DNA of 64,000 nucleotides. Source: Streptomyces nigrescens (GTDB taxonomy: Bacteria; Actinomycetota; Actinomycetes; Streptomycetales; Streptomycetaceae). A model generated the notes under the pieces. The model was not told where the DNA came from. It made no database searches and saw only the letters and a list, made by a program, of their open reading frames with translations. Position 1 is the first letter of the stretch, and every line of letters starts with the position of its first letter. The DNA is taken from positions 1,116,001 to 1,180,000 of the forward strand of contig AP026073.1 in assembly GCA_024349765.1 (NCBI GenBank), read 5' to 3'. A program made the translations under genes and the position numbers. Below, one piece after another: positions 17,024 through 25,861 of this stretch.

Positions 17024-17344
17024 ATGGCGGACCTCGAAAAACTGGACTCTGTTGGATTCCATCAGGTCAGGTCGGAGTACGTGGACTGGGGAAGTAAGTC
17101 GGCATCCCCTGACATTCGTCAGTTCACGGACCACCTCTCCTACCTCCTGGCGGAGGCCCGTGGCCTGGTACCCGGCCCGGCCTCGGAAATGATCTCTGAG
17201 GTGGAGGAGACCACGGCTTCCCAGTTCTCCAACGAGACCAACAGGGTCATACGAGTCACGGCCAACTGCGCTGGCAACCCGGTGGAGTTCGACATCATCG
17301 TCCAACTCGCGGCCCCGACCGCCTTCGTCTTCCCGGGCGAGTAA
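17024..17344 (+). CDS. Hypothetical protein, 106 residues
   Basis: Acidic small protein beginning MADLEKLDSVGFHQVRSEY. I recognise no family. No signal peptide or membrane segment is seen; the alternation in RVIRVTANCAGNPVEFDIIVQL suggests a beta-rich second half. GGAGAGAAGG stands 6-10 bases before ATG. It forms its own unit between motif A promoter and a strong terminator, so it is probably expressed independently, perhaps in the lysogen. Confidence 0.7.
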   Translation: MADLEKLDSVGFHQVRSEYVDWGSKSASPDIRQFTDHLSYLLAEARGLVPGPASEMISEVEETTASQFSNETNRVIRVTANCAGNPVEFDIIVQLAAPTAFVFPGE

Positions 17345-17357
17345 CAGGACCTGGCCC

Positions 17358-17390
17358 GGGTCCGTAGGGAACTCGTTTCCCTACGGACCC
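17358..17390. terminator. Perfect 14-pair hairpin after the 106-residue gene
   Basis: GGGTCCGTAGGGAA (17358-17371) pairs with TTCCCTACGGACCC (17377-17390) around the loop ACTCG. It lies 14 bases after the stop. Confidence 0.88.
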
Positions 17391-17493
17391 GGCGCCATCA
17401 AGCCCCGCCCCAGGTAGCGGGCGGGGCCGGCAAGACCCTGGCCACCAGCACCACGCGCACGGCCGGGGGATCGGCAGTAAGGAAGGAAGCAGC

Positions 17494-17907
17494 GTGCTCA
17501 CCCTGTTCACCAACCGGTTCCAGGCGTTCCAACCCCCGCAAGGGGTGCCGGTGCGCATCACCCTGGGCGGCGTCCGGTTCAAGCTCCCCTACTCCCTCAC
17601 CCACTCGGTGCGGGAGCTCGCGCCACGTCGGGACTACCTCAACGCGCCCGAGCCCGAGTTCGCGAAGGCGTACCGGGGCGACCTCGACCAGCTCGGTCCC
17701 GAACGGATCGCGGCGCGGCTCCGGCAGATCGCAGAGGCCGAGGGTGACCATCGTCTGGTGCTGCTCTGCTTCGAGGACCTGGCCAAGCCCGGCCTGTGGT
17801 GCCACCGACGGACGTTCGCGGCGTGGTGGAAGGACCGCACCGGGGACGAGGTGCGCGAGCTGTCCCCGATGGAGGACGGCCACTACCAGCAGGGAACCTT
17901 GATGTGA
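17494..17907 (+). CDS. DUF488-like protein
   Basis: A 137-residue protein. The segment LVLLCFEDLAKPGLWCHRRTFAAWW (here residues about 88-112) has the Cys-...-CHR pattern of DUF488 proteins, whose function is unknown. GTG 17494 is preceded by AAGGAAGGA. Short proteins of this type are frequent accessory genes of Streptomyces phages. It is followed by motif B copy 2. Confidence 0.62.
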   Translation: MLTLFTNRFQAFQPPQGVPVRITLGGVRFKLPYSLTHSVRELAPRRDYLNAPEPEFAKAYRGDLDQLGPERIAARLRQIAEAEGDHRLVLLCFEDLAKPGLWCHRRTFAAWWKDRTGDEVRELSPMEDGHYQQGTLM

Positions 17908-17927
17908 GCGTCGAAACCGCCCCCGGA

Positions 17928-17946
17928 AGATAGGTGACATGATTCC
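17928..17946 (+). promoter_or_regulatory. Motif B copy 2 (AGATAGGTGACATGATTCC)
   Basis: The most divergent copy (GTGACAT in place of GTGCCAT). It lies 20 bases after the DUF488-like stop, in a 130-base gap before the methyltransferase-like gene. Confidence 0.5.
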
Positions 17947-18037
17947 AAGGGGCTGCGCGCTCCTTGTGTAGGTTCCAGCGCAGCGCCCGGCCCGGCTCCC
18001 GCCGAGGCCGGGCGTTGTCGTTCGTTGGGAGGCGAAG

Positions 18038-19372
18038 ATGTTCCAGGGCACCATCCCGGGCCCCATGCGCTCGATCGTGCGCGAGACCGCCAGCCTGTGG
18101 CCGAGCGGCCCGGTGTACGTCCCGTGCTGCGGGAACTTCACCATCGAACGGTCGCTGGCCGGCATGGGCTTCGCCCTCCACTCCTCTGACGTGTCCATCT
18201 ACACGAGCGCGGTTGGCCGGTGGCTCACCCGGCAGCCGGTCGGCATCCAGCTCCGCGAACAGAGCGCCGACGAACTCGGCTGGCTCGCGGACTCCTTGGA
18301 CGACGGGGTGGGCACCGTGGCCACGCTCATGCTCGGCACGCGGTTCCTCGCCAGCGTCGGACGCGAGGGGCTGTGGCACGAGCGGGTGGTGCGCTCCTAC
18401 CGGGAGCAGTGGAAGGCCAAGCACGCGGAGACCGTCGAGCGGCTGTCCGGCTCGGACATTGAACTGGCCTCGTACGAGGTGGAGGACGTGCGCTCCTGGC
18501 TCCAGAAGGTCCCTGGCGACGCTCCTGTGTGCTCCTTCCCTCCCTTCTACGGCGGCGGCTACGAGAAGCTGTACGAGCCGCTGGAAGCCCACTTCACCTG
18601 GGACGCCCCGCAGTACGAGCCGCTGTCCGATGACGACGTGGTCAGCGTGCTCGGCGCGATCACGGACCGGCCGTACTGGCTGACAGCCTCCAACCACAGC
18701 GTGCCCGAGCTGCACCGGTACCTGCGCGGCGTGATCAAGGCGACGCCGCGCGCCGCCCCCTTCTACGTGTACGCCAGCGAGGCCCGGACGCGGATCGTCG
18801 CTCCACGCCAGCCGATCGACCCGGTGAAGATCCCGCGCCTGCGCGAAGGCGAGGAACTGGTCGGCCCGCTCACGCTCTCGCTGCTCAAGCCCGGCCAGTT
18901 CAACGCGTTGCGGTCCCGGTACCTCAACCCGAGGATCGCTCCTGGGGCGGCGAACCTGGCGGTCGCGGTCCGCGACGGCGGCGGACGGCTGCTGGGTGTC
19001 TTCGCGATGGCTCCGAGCACGTTCACCCCGGACGAGGCGTACGTGCTCTCGGACTTCGCGGTCGCGCCAACCGACTACCCCCGGTTGTCGAAGCTGATCG
19101 TGCTCGCGGCCACGAGCGCCGAGACGCAGTTGCTGTGCCAGCGGGCGTTCTCGCGGCGGATCCGGCGGGTGGCGACGACGGCGTTCAGCAACAACCCGGT
19201 GTCGATGAAGTACCGCGGGCTGCTGCGGCTGAACAAGCGCAGCCCGTCGAACGAGGACGGCTGGAAGTTCCAGCTCCAGTACCAGGGGGCGATGGGCCAG
19301 CACACGCTGGCCGAGGGCCTTGAGATGTGGGCGAAGCGGTGGGGCGCCCCGACGACGAAGACGGGAGTCTGA
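18038..19372 (+). CDS. Putative antirestriction adenine methyltransferase
   Basis: A 444-residue protein resembling the phage family named putative antirestriction adenine methyltransferase. VYVPCCGNFTIERSLAGMGF (about 26-45) takes the place of the SAM-binding glycine motif, and SFPPFYGGGYEKLY (about 165-178) the place of the amino-methyltransferase DPPY catalytic motif. The C-terminal half resembles an acetyltransferase-like fold (VLSDFAVAPTDYPRLSKLIVLAA). It ends two bases before the ATG of a ParB-fold gene and lies just upstream of terminase, a pairing known from actinophages. It may modify phage DNA against host restriction. No experimental role is inferred beyond the family name. Confidence 0.62.
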   Translation: MFQGTIPGPMRSIVRETASLWPSGPVYVPCCGNFTIERSLAGMGFALHSSDVSIYTSAVGRWLTRQPVGIQLREQSADELGWLADSLDDGVGTVATLMLGTRFLASVGREGLWHERVVRSYREQWKAKHAETVERLSGSDIELASYEVEDVRSWLQKVPGDAPVCSFPPFYGGGYEKLYEPLEAHFTWDAPQYEPLSDDDVVSVLGAITDRPYWLTASNHSVPELHRYLRGVIKATPRAAPFYVYASEARTRIVAPRQPIDPVKIPRLREGEELVGPLTLSLLKPGQFNALRSRYLNPRIAPGAANLAVAVRDGGGRLLGVFAMAPSTFTPDEAYVLSDFAVAPTDYPRLSKLIVLAATSAETQLLCQRAFSRRIRRVATTAFSNNPVSMKYRGLLRLNKRSPSNEDGWKFQLQYQGAMGQHTLAEGLEMWAKRWGAPTTKTGV

Positions 19373-19374
19373 TC

Positions 19375-20280
19375 ATGGAGACCGAGTCCACGAGGCTCGC
19401 CCCGCCGCAGATGGTGCAGGGCGACCCGCGCACGCTGACGCTGCTCGACCATAACGCAAGGTTCCTGCCGCACGAGCAGTTCCGGCAGCTCGTGGCGAAC
19501 ATCGAGCGGGACGGGCACCTGACCTCGACGCCGCTGGTGTGGAACGACCGCGAAGGCGGACGGCTGGTCGTCCTGTCTGGTAACCACCGCACGCTCGCCG
19601 CGGTCGAGGCCGGGCTGTCCACGATCTGGTGGATGCAGATAGACGAGCCGCTGCCCCGCCAGCGGCAGATCGCGCTTCAGCTCTCGCACAACGCCATCGC
19701 GGGTCAGGACGATCCGGCGATCCTCAAGGAGCTGTACGACGAGCTGGAGTCGGTGGAGTGGCGGCAGTACACGGGCCTGGACGACAAGGCCCTTGACCTG
19801 CTGGAGAAGGTAGACGTGGCCTCTCTGGGTGAGGCGAATCTCGACTTTGCCAGCGTGCAGTTTATGTTCCTGCCCGCCGAGCTGGAGAGCGCAGAGGCGG
19901 CGTTCGACGCGGCACGCTCCACGGCGACGGCGGACCAGCGGTGGGTGGCCGGGCTGGAGCAGTACGAGCCGGTACTCGATGCGCTGGAGACCTCCCGGGC
20001 CGCGTACAAAATCGGCAACTCGGCGACGGCGCTCGGCGTGATCCTCGCGGTGTTCGAGCGGCACCTATCGGAGTTGGCCGAGGGCTGGTTCGACGCGGAG
20101 ACCGGTGAGGCAAGCCGGGCCGGGACGGCGCCGCTGGAGACGGTGTTCGGCGTGCGGGACCTACCAGTGGAGACAGCGGCCGTTGTACGGGCGGCGATCG
20201 ACCGGATGGTGCAGGACGGCACCGTGCCGGCGGACGAACCGTGGCGCGCGCTGGAAGTCCTGGCCGCACAGAGCAACTAG
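19375..20280 (+). CDS. ParB/Srx-fold nuclease domain protein
   Basis: A 301-residue protein with an N-terminal ParB-type nuclease fold: RFLPHEQFRQLVANIERDGHL, then the core motif LSGNHRTLAAVEAGL (about 66-80), then LQLSHNAIAGQDDP. The rest is helical. It is coupled to the preceding methyltransferase-like gene and precedes terminase. Phage proteins of this arrangement are often paired with DNA methyltransferases. ATG 19375 follows CGGGAG with 8-base spacing. Confidence 0.75.
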   Translation: METESTRLAPPQMVQGDPRTLTLLDHNARFLPHEQFRQLVANIERDGHLTSTPLVWNDREGGRLVVLSGNHRTLAAVEAGLSTIWWMQIDEPLPRQRQIALQLSHNAIAGQDDPAILKELYDELESVEWRQYTGLDDKALDLLEKVDVASLGEANLDFASVQFMFLPAELESAEAAFDAARSTATADQRWVAGLEQYEPVLDALETSRAAYKIGNSATALGVILAVFERHLSELAEGWFDAETGEASRAGTAPLETVFGVRDLPVETAAVVRAAIDRMVQDGTVPADEPWRALEVLAAQSN

Positions 20281-20304
20281 GGGCCGTCGGCCAGGAGGTG
20301 AGCG

Positions 20305-20838
20305 GTGACTGAGGGCACCGTGGAGTCCTGGGAGCGGCAGAGCGGGGAGTCGGTCCAGGCGTTCGAAGCGTTCGCTGTGTACCGCGATCTCGGCCCGGTG
20401 CGGAGTGTCACGAAGGTGGCACGGGAGTTGGATAAATCCCGCACGCTGGTGGGCCGGTGGTCGCGGCAGTTCGCATGGGTGATGCGGGCCACGGCGTACG
20501 ACCGTGAGCAGGACCGGCTGTTCCTCGCGGAGCAGGCGCAGGCGCGGCGGGACATCGCCCGCAGGCACGCGAAGTTGGCGCAGGCGGTGCAGAGCAAGGC
20601 AGTCGCCCGGCTGCAGACGCTGGACCCGCGGGAGCTGTCGCCGTCGGAGCTGCTGCGGTACATCCAGGTCGCGGCGGAGATCGAACGCCGCGCCGTGGGC
20701 GAGGCGCCGGTGGCCGGTTCGGTTGAGGACCGGGACCAGGGCGCGGACGTGGCGGCGCTGTCGGACGAGGAGCGCCGGGCCCGGATGGACCAGCTGCGCC
20801 GGGAGCTGGAGCGGCGGCTGTCGGAGGGCGGGCAGTGA
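20305..20838 (+). CDS. Small terminase subunit-like protein
   Basis: A 177-residue protein just before the large terminase, overlapping it by 4 bases. The N-terminal part has a helix-turn-helix (SVTKVARELDKSRTLVGRWSRQF, residues about 35-57) suited to recognising the packaging site, followed by long charged helices for oligomerisation. Assigned by position and architecture. GTG 20305 is preceded by AGGAGGTGAGC, a strong ribosome-binding site. Confidence 0.75.
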   Translation: MTEGTVESWERQSGESVQAFEAFAVYRDLGPVRSVTKVARELDKSRTLVGRWSRQFAWVMRATAYDREQDRLFLAEQAQARRDIARRHAKLAQAVQSKAVARLQTLDPRELSPSELLRYIQVAAEIERRAVGEAPVAGSVEDRDQGADVAALSDEERRARMDQLRRELERRLSEGGQ

Positions 20839-22328
20839 GCCGGGGTCGGGCCAAGCGCAGCATGATCGAGGGGTTCGCGGATCCTTCGGTGATGAGCGAG
20901 GAGCAGCTGAGGGCCGAGGTCGCTGCGCTGATGCGGGCCGATGAGGTGTCGGCGCGGCGGTGGGCGTGCGAGGTGCCGGATTGCGATGGGCTGCCCCATG
21001 CGGGGTGGCTGCATCACCATGCCCGTGCGGCGCAGCGGCGGCCGGTGTGGCTGTGGACGGTGTGGATGCTGCTCACCGGCCGTGGCTGGGGGAAGTCGAG
21101 GACGGCGGCGGAGGCGGTGCGGGATTGGGCGCAGACGCCTGGGCAGCAGATCGCGGTGGTGGCGAAGAACGCGACGCTCGTGCGAGACATCTGCTTCGAG
21201 TCCCCCAAGTCCGGGTTGCTGTCGGTGTTCCCGCCGGAGGAGATCGCGAAGTACACCTCGTCGCTGGGCGAGACGACGCTGCGGCTGAAGAACGGCACGC
21301 TGATCCGGGGGTTCGGGGCGGAGACGCCCGACAACCTGCGTGGCTGGGCGTTCGACAAGGCGTGGGCGGATGAGTACGCGGCCTGGTCGCGGCACACGGC
21401 GCAGGAGGTCTACGACATGCTGTGGTTCTGCCTGCGTGAGGCGGATACCCCGCAGGTCGTGATCTCCACGACGCCGAAGCCGCTCCCGCATGTCAAGCGG
21501 CTGGTCGAGCGTGGCCGTGCACAGGAGAAGGCGCACCGGGAGGGTGGGGCTCCGCCTCGGGTGGTGCTGACCCGTGGGCACATGCGGGAGAACGACGCGA
21601 ACCTGAGTATGGCGGCGCGGGAGGAGTTGGAGGAGGAGTACGCCGGCACCAGGCTGGGACGGCAGGAGCTGTCCGGCGAGCTACTCGAGGATGTGGAGGG
21701 GGCGCTGTGGCAGGGCTGGATGCTGGAGGTCGAGGGCTTTCGGTGGCGGCCCGAGCATCTGCCGGACCTTCAGCGGGTGGTGGTGGCCGTTGACCCGGCC
21801 ACGAAGTCGCACGAGAACGCGGACATGACGGCGTTCACTGTGGCGGGGCGCGGGTTCGCGGTGGAGTCGATGTTCGGGGATGACCGGCCCCGCGGGTATC
21901 TGCTGCATGCGGAGCAGGACCGGTACACGCCGACGCAGGCGATGAAGCGGGCCGCGAGGCTGTATCACGAGCACCGGGCCGACTGCGTGGTGATCGAGGC
22001 GAACAACGGCGGCGACTATCTGCCCGCGCTGCTGGAGCAGGTGGATCCGACAGTGAATTGGCGAATCGTTCATGCGACGCGTGGGAAGCGGGCGCGGGCG
22101 GCTCCGGCGGCGCAGTTGTATGAGCAGGCGCGGGTGCATCATGTCGGGTCGGCTCGGGTGTTCGCGGAGCTGGAGGAGCAGATGACCACGTTCGTCGGTC
22201 AGGGGGAGACGGAGGATTCCCCGGACCTGTTGGACTCGGCGGTGTGGGCGCTGTGGGATCTGTTCCTGGATCCGACGATGCCGCCTCCGCGTGGTGGGGA
22301 TGATCAGCGGTTGAGTGGTCGGCGGTGA
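20835..22328 (+). CDS. terL: Terminase large subunit
   Basis: The ATPase and nuclease motor that packages phage DNA, 497 residues. Walker A is GRGWGKSR (about 83-90), Walker B lies in FDKAWADEYAAW (about 172-183), the ATPase coupling motif follows in VVISTTPKPLP, and the RNase H-like nuclease begins at VVAVDPATKSHENAD (about 316) with further acidic residues in CVVIEANNGGD and LLDSAVWALWDL. It starts on a GTG overlapping the small-subunit stop, so the two are coupled. Confidence 0.94.
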   Translation: MSRGRAKRSMIEGFADPSVMSEEQLRAEVAALMRADEVSARRWACEVPDCDGLPHAGWLHHHARAAQRRPVWLWTVWMLLTGRGWGKSRTAAEAVRDWAQTPGQQIAVVAKNATLVRDICFESPKSGLLSVFPPEEIAKYTSSLGETTLRLKNGTLIRGFGAETPDNLRGWAFDKAWADEYAAWSRHTAQEVYDMLWFCLREADTPQVVISTTPKPLPHVKRLVERGRAQEKAHREGGAPPRVVLTRGHMRENDANLSMAAREELEEEYAGTRLGRQELSGELLEDVEGALWQGWMLEVEGFRWRPEHLPDLQRVVVAVDPATKSHENADMTAFTVAGRGFAVESMFGDDRPRGYLLHAEQDRYTPTQAMKRAARLYHEHRADCVVIEANNGGDYLPALLEQVDPTVNWRIVHATRGKRARAAPAAQLYEQARVHHVGSARVFAELEEQMTTFVGQGETEDSPDLLDSAVWALWDLFLDPTMPPPRGGDDQRLSGRR

Positions 22329-22354
22329 GGGGGTGGCTGAGGGGGCGTCCTCTG

Positions 22355-22525
22355 TTACCGGAGGGGGCGGCGACGAGAGCGCCGGGTCCAGTGCACGCCG
22401 ATGAAGGCCAGAGCGATGACGAAGACGACGATGCCGATGATCAGCAGGTAGGACAGTCCCTTTGCCACCACGCCGATGATTCCCAGTACGACGGCCACAA
22501 GGACGAGGAAGAGGAAGAGGGCCAT
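22355..22525 (-). CDS. Small hydrophobic membrane protein, 56 residues
   Basis: On the reverse strand, ATG at 22523-22525 to TAA at 22355-22357. Two hydrophobic segments (MALFLFLVLVAVVLGIIGVV and LLIIGIVVFVIALAFIGV) are followed by a very basic tail (TRRSRRRPLR). A strong GGAGGTG precedes the ATG. It matches the short 'hydrophobic protein' type found in Streptomyces. It follows the PRC-barrel gene by 34 bases on the same strand and so forms a two-gene unit opposite to the late phage genes. Confidence 0.72.
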   Translation of the reverse strand: MALFLFLVLVAVVLGIIGVVAKGLSYLLIIGIVVFVIALAFIGVHWTRRSRRRPLR

Positions 22526-22559
22526 GGCGCGAACACCTCCTTCACGGTGAGCACGGGCG

Positions 22560-22916
22560 TCAGCGGCGCGCGAGTTGCCGTTCGCCGCCTGCGCCTGGTT
22601 GGTAGGGCAGGTCGTAGTGCTGGAAGATCGCTTCCTCTGCGTCGGCGGGCAGGATGTCGTCCATGCCGACTGAGGGCGCCTTCTTCACCAGCGCCTTGGC
22701 GTAGGAGACCTTGACGTAGTCAGGCCCGAGGATCACGTCGTTGAGGGGGACGAAGGCCAGCTGGTGGCGGGTGGGGAGTCCGGTCCGGACCGTGGCCATG
22801 GCTGGTTCGTCGGTGGTGGTGTCCACGTAGATCGCTTCGAGCATGCCGATCTTGTGCCCCTTCGGGTCGACCACCTGGTGGTTGCGCCACTCACGGATAT
22901 CGGCTGCCTGGATCAT
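22560..22916 (-). CDS. PRC-barrel domain protein
   Basis: A 118-residue protein with one PRC-barrel: IREWRNHQVVDPKGHKIGMLEAIYVDT, then PAMATVRTG and LAFVPLNDVILGPDYVKVSYAK. PRC-barrels often occur in RNA-processing or stress-related proteins; Streptomyces has many small free-standing ones. It is not a virion gene and sits as cargo between terminase and portal, antisense to them. AGGAGGA precedes the ATG. Its role in the phage or host is unknown. Confidence 0.8.
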   Translation of the reverse strand: MIQAADIREWRNHQVVDPKGHKIGMLEAIYVDTTTDEPAMATVRTGLPTRHQLAFVPLNDVILGPDYVKVSYAKALVKKAPSVGMDDILPADAEEAIFQHYDLPYQPGAGGERQLARR

Positions 22917-23513
22917 CGCCTGTCCTCCTGAGCCGTCACCCGGCCGGTGCGGCCATGGATGGCCGCCGAGGCTGTTAGCCGTTTACTCTTCCAGGCTATC
23001 CGGGAACCTCTGTATCGCGTCCTTGGGCGGTGGCGGTACTAACCGTGGTAGTCGACAGCTATGCCGATGACGCCTTCCAGCAGCCGTGCACGTACGGATA
23101 CGCTAAGTGATTATCCGTTCTCTGCCCCGCCTGTCACATGCGCTGAGTGACGGCAGGTGGCTTCCCTGCTTGTTCGGGTGGCGGTGCGGGCTGGGATGTA
23201 GCCGCCAGGGTGTGAGCGTTGCGCAGCTGGGCACACCACACGCACTCGTCCTGGTCGCGGACGGGGGAGTCGAGCCAGTAGGCGCCGCTGAGTTGCGCGG
23301 CGTGGGCACGGGGCGCGTCGGGGGCGTGGGGGTCGGGCATGGAGTGCTAACGATGAAGTGGGCGGCGGGAGACGCGAGTTGTCACCTGCGTAGTGTGGCT
23401 TCACTCATGGTGGCGGTTGTGCGGCGGCGGTCTTGTGCTGGTGGTGGGCTTTGTACGTGTGGGGTGGCGGGGCGCATAGGCTGAGGTGACGGCGCGGGGC
23501 CGAGCTTCCTGGA
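22917..23513. other. Long spacer between PRC-barrel gene and portal
   Basis: About 600 bases. On the reverse strand it must hold the promoter of the PRC-barrel pair, and forward the promoter or read-through for the portal gene. A local inverted repeat CGGATACG...ATTATCCG lies near 23095-23120. One possible small gene (23134-23340, reverse) is listed separately; the other frames look random. Confidence 0.45.
23134..23340 (-). CDS. Possible small CxxC protein, 68 residues
   Basis: Reverse-strand frame with VRDQDECVWCAQLRNAHTL, a pattern that looks coding (a CxxC in a helical context) in an otherwise empty spacer. There is no good ribosome-binding site before ATG 23340, so it might be leaderless, start elsewhere or not be a gene. 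Confidence 0.3.
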   Translation of the reverse strand: MPDPHAPDAPRAHAAQLSGAYWLDSPVRDQDECVWCAQLRNAHTLAATSQPAPPPEQAGKPPAVTQRM

Positions 23514-25283
23514 GTGGATGTGGGCCTGCGCCAACTCGTGATCGATGCATGGTCGTGGCTGAACTACAAGCCCGTGATGGCGGAGGCCGGTCGTCCGGGT
23601 AGCCGCGCCTTCCCGGAGCTGGCCAAGACGTGGGTGCCGCCGCACGAGTTGCGGCGGCTGGCCGCGTACAAGGTGCTGGCGTCGTACGACAACAACCAGG
23701 CCGGGCAGCTCGCGGCGGCCGGTGGTGATGCGAGCGCGCTGGAGCGGCGGGAACTGGGCGACGCGGCGAACCTGGTGGACACCGCGCTCGGCTACCTCCT
23801 GGGTTCGGAGCAGAAGGTCACGGTCGAGGGGGCGGAGCACGCCGACGAGGAGACGCCGACGCCGGGGGCGGCGGAGGCCGCCGCGGTGCAGGACCGGTTG
23901 CGCAAGTGGGCGGACAAGGAGCTGCTGACGTTCCGGGTTCAGCAGGCGGAGCGGGCGGCGGTGCTTCTCGGGGACAGTGTGATGGTCCTGGCGTGGAACC
24001 CGCAGAAGCAGCGGCCGACGCTGCGGGTCTACGATCCCGGGTTCTTCTTCCCGCAGTGGGATGACGAGGACGACGACTTCCCGACGCGCGTGCATCTGGC
24101 GTGGGAGCTGCCGGCGGACGACGAGGCGGGGTTGAAGGCCAGGGTGCGTCGGGTGACGTACGAGCTGGGGCCGATCAACGAGCTGGACGAGCAGCAGGTT
24201 GACGGCGGGGCGGCGGCCGGTGGGCGGACGTATCCGTGGGAGCCGGGGCGGACGTCCAACGTGACGTGCTACCTCACGGACGCCGAGTGGTTGCTGGAGG
24301 ACCTGAAGAACGGCGAGATGCTGGACCAGCTGCCGATGGACAAGGCGAGCTTCCGGGTGCGGCCGGACGGCACGGAGCTGGACCGGCTGGACCTGATGAT
24401 CGACTTTGTGCCGGTGGTGCACATCGCGAACACGATCCCGGACGGCGGGGAGCACTGGGGGCGGTCTGTCCTGGCGCGGGTTTTGCAGGCGCTGGATGAG
24501 CTTGCGGCCACGGACTCGGACAGCTCGGCGGCGTCCGCGACGACGGGCACGCCGATCATCGGGCTGGCGGGGGCGCGGCTGCCGGTGGATCGGGCGACGG
24601 GCAAGCCCCAGGAGCTTCAGGTGAAGGCCGGGGCGGTGTGGCAGCTCGGTGAGACGGGGCGGATGGATGCGTTGGACACGTCGCCGCAGTTGGCGGAGCT
24701 GCGGGCGCGGGTGGATCACCTGTTGGAGCGGATCGCGTCGAACAGCCGGGTGACGGCGGCCGGGCTGGGGACGCTGGATGCCACGGAGGTGCCGTCGGGG
24801 TACGCGTTGAAGCTGGCGCTGGGGCCGCTGGATGCGCTGATCGGGATGATGAGGCTTGCGCGGGAGCACAAGTACCGGGTGCTGTTCAAGATGGTGCAGC
24901 GGTTGTACCAGGCCGGGCGGGCGGAGGGTTGGACGGCTGGGGAGACGCTGCCGGCGCGGCTGGCGTGGGCGCCGCACACGCCGACGGACCGGGCGGCGGT
25001 GCTGGAGGAGGTCGTCACGGCGTATGGGGCGGGGGTGCTGTCGTTGGAGACGGCGGTCCAGATGCTGTTGGAGGCGGGCTATCCGATCAAGGACGCCTCG
25101 CAGGAGGTGGAGCGGATCCGGGCGAAGGTGGAGCAGGAGGCTGCGGTGCGGATGGCGGAGGCTGCTGCTCGGCGCGGGCCCGGGGAGGACCAGGTGGGCC
25201 CGAGGGAGGGGAGTGGGCCGGGTGCGGCCGAGGCGAAGAGGCCGGTGGAGAGAGAGGGGGAGCCTGTGGCGGCGGGCCGGTGA
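23514..25283 (+). CDS. Phage portal protein
   Basis: Forms the dodecameric ring through which DNA enters the head; 589 residues. The length, the position after terminase, and segments such as LVDTALGYLLGSEQKVTVEG, AVLLGDSVMVLAW, PVVHIANTIPDGGEHWG and DATEVPSGYALKLALGPLDALI match portals of actinobacterial siphoviruses. The C-terminal 40 residues are charged and disordered. GTG 23514 is taken as start; GTG 23520 (after CTGGAG) is equally possible. Confidence 0.85.
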   Translation: MDVGLRQLVIDAWSWLNYKPVMAEAGRPGSRAFPELAKTWVPPHELRRLAAYKVLASYDNNQAGQLAAAGGDASALERRELGDAANLVDTALGYLLGSEQKVTVEGAEHADEETPTPGAAEAAAVQDRLRKWADKELLTFRVQQAERAAVLLGDSVMVLAWNPQKQRPTLRVYDPGFFFPQWDDEDDDFPTRVHLAWELPADDEAGLKARVRRVTYELGPINELDEQQVDGGAAAGGRTYPWEPGRTSNVTCYLTDAEWLLEDLKNGEMLDQLPMDKASFRVRPDGTELDRLDLMIDFVPVVHIANTIPDGGEHWGRSVLARVLQALDELAATDSDSSAASATTGTPIIGLAGARLPVDRATGKPQELQVKAGAVWQLGETGRMDALDTSPQLAELRARVDHLLERIASNSRVTAAGLGTLDATEVPSGYALKLALGPLDALIGMMRLAREHKYRVLFKMVQRLYQAGRAEGWTAGETLPARLAWAPHTPTDRAAVLEEVVTAYGAGVLSLETAVQMLLEAGYPIKDASQEVERIRAKVEQEAAVRMAEAAARRGPGEDQVGPREGSGPGAAEAKRPVEREGEPVAAGR

Positions 25284-25459
25284 CGCGGTGCGCGGGGGGT
25301 GTGTGAGGGGTATGCCGCTCGGTGACGCGTCTGGGTACTCGGTGTGCTCGTACGGCGGGCGGTCGGCGTAGAGGTTTGTCTCACCGATAATGGGTGAACT
25401 GGGTTTCAGGTGTTTCCCGACTGCGGTCCCAGCAGGCGGTGTCGAGGGGGTGGCACATC

Positions 25460-25780
25460 GTGGACGAGGCGGTTACGCGGTGGGCCTTCGTCACCAATCA
25501 TGCCCGTGTTCTCGTGGCCATTGCTCGCGATCCAGCGGTGCGCATCCGTGACATCGCCGCGGCCTGCGGCATCACCGAGCGTACCGTTCTGCGCGTCGTC
25601 GCCGACCTTGAAGAGGGCGGTTACCTCAGCCGGGAACGGCGTGGGCTACGTACGCACTACACGGTCCACCTGGATGGCATGTTGCGTCATCCCGCCGACG
25701 GCCACGTGTCCGTCCGGACACTGGTAAGTCTGTTGTCCGACCAGGAGTCCTGTAATGGAGTAGCGCGGCTGCGGTACTGA
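25460..25780 (+). CDS. Winged helix-turn-helix regulator in the head module
   Basis: A 106-residue MarR/ArsR-like winged helix protein: NHARVLVAIARDPAVRIRDIAA, recognition helix region ITERTVLRVVADLEEGGYL and wing SRERRGLRTHYTV. GTG 25460 is chosen for GAGGGGG at 25444-25450. It is a single gene, on the late strand, between portal and scaffold, where prohead protease or minor head genes are usual. It may be host-derived cargo that acts on host or prophage genes. Confidence 0.75.
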   Translation: MDEAVTRWAFVTNHARVLVAIARDPAVRIRDIAAACGITERTVLRVVADLEEGGYLSRERRGLRTHYTVHLDGMLRHPADGHVSVRTLVSLLSDQESCNGVARLRY

Positions 25781-25861
25781 ACGGCGATGAGCGCATGGTG
25801 GCATGGGCGGTGCCGGTGGCTACACTGATCGTCAGCGCGGGGGCGCGCACTGGAGGAATGC

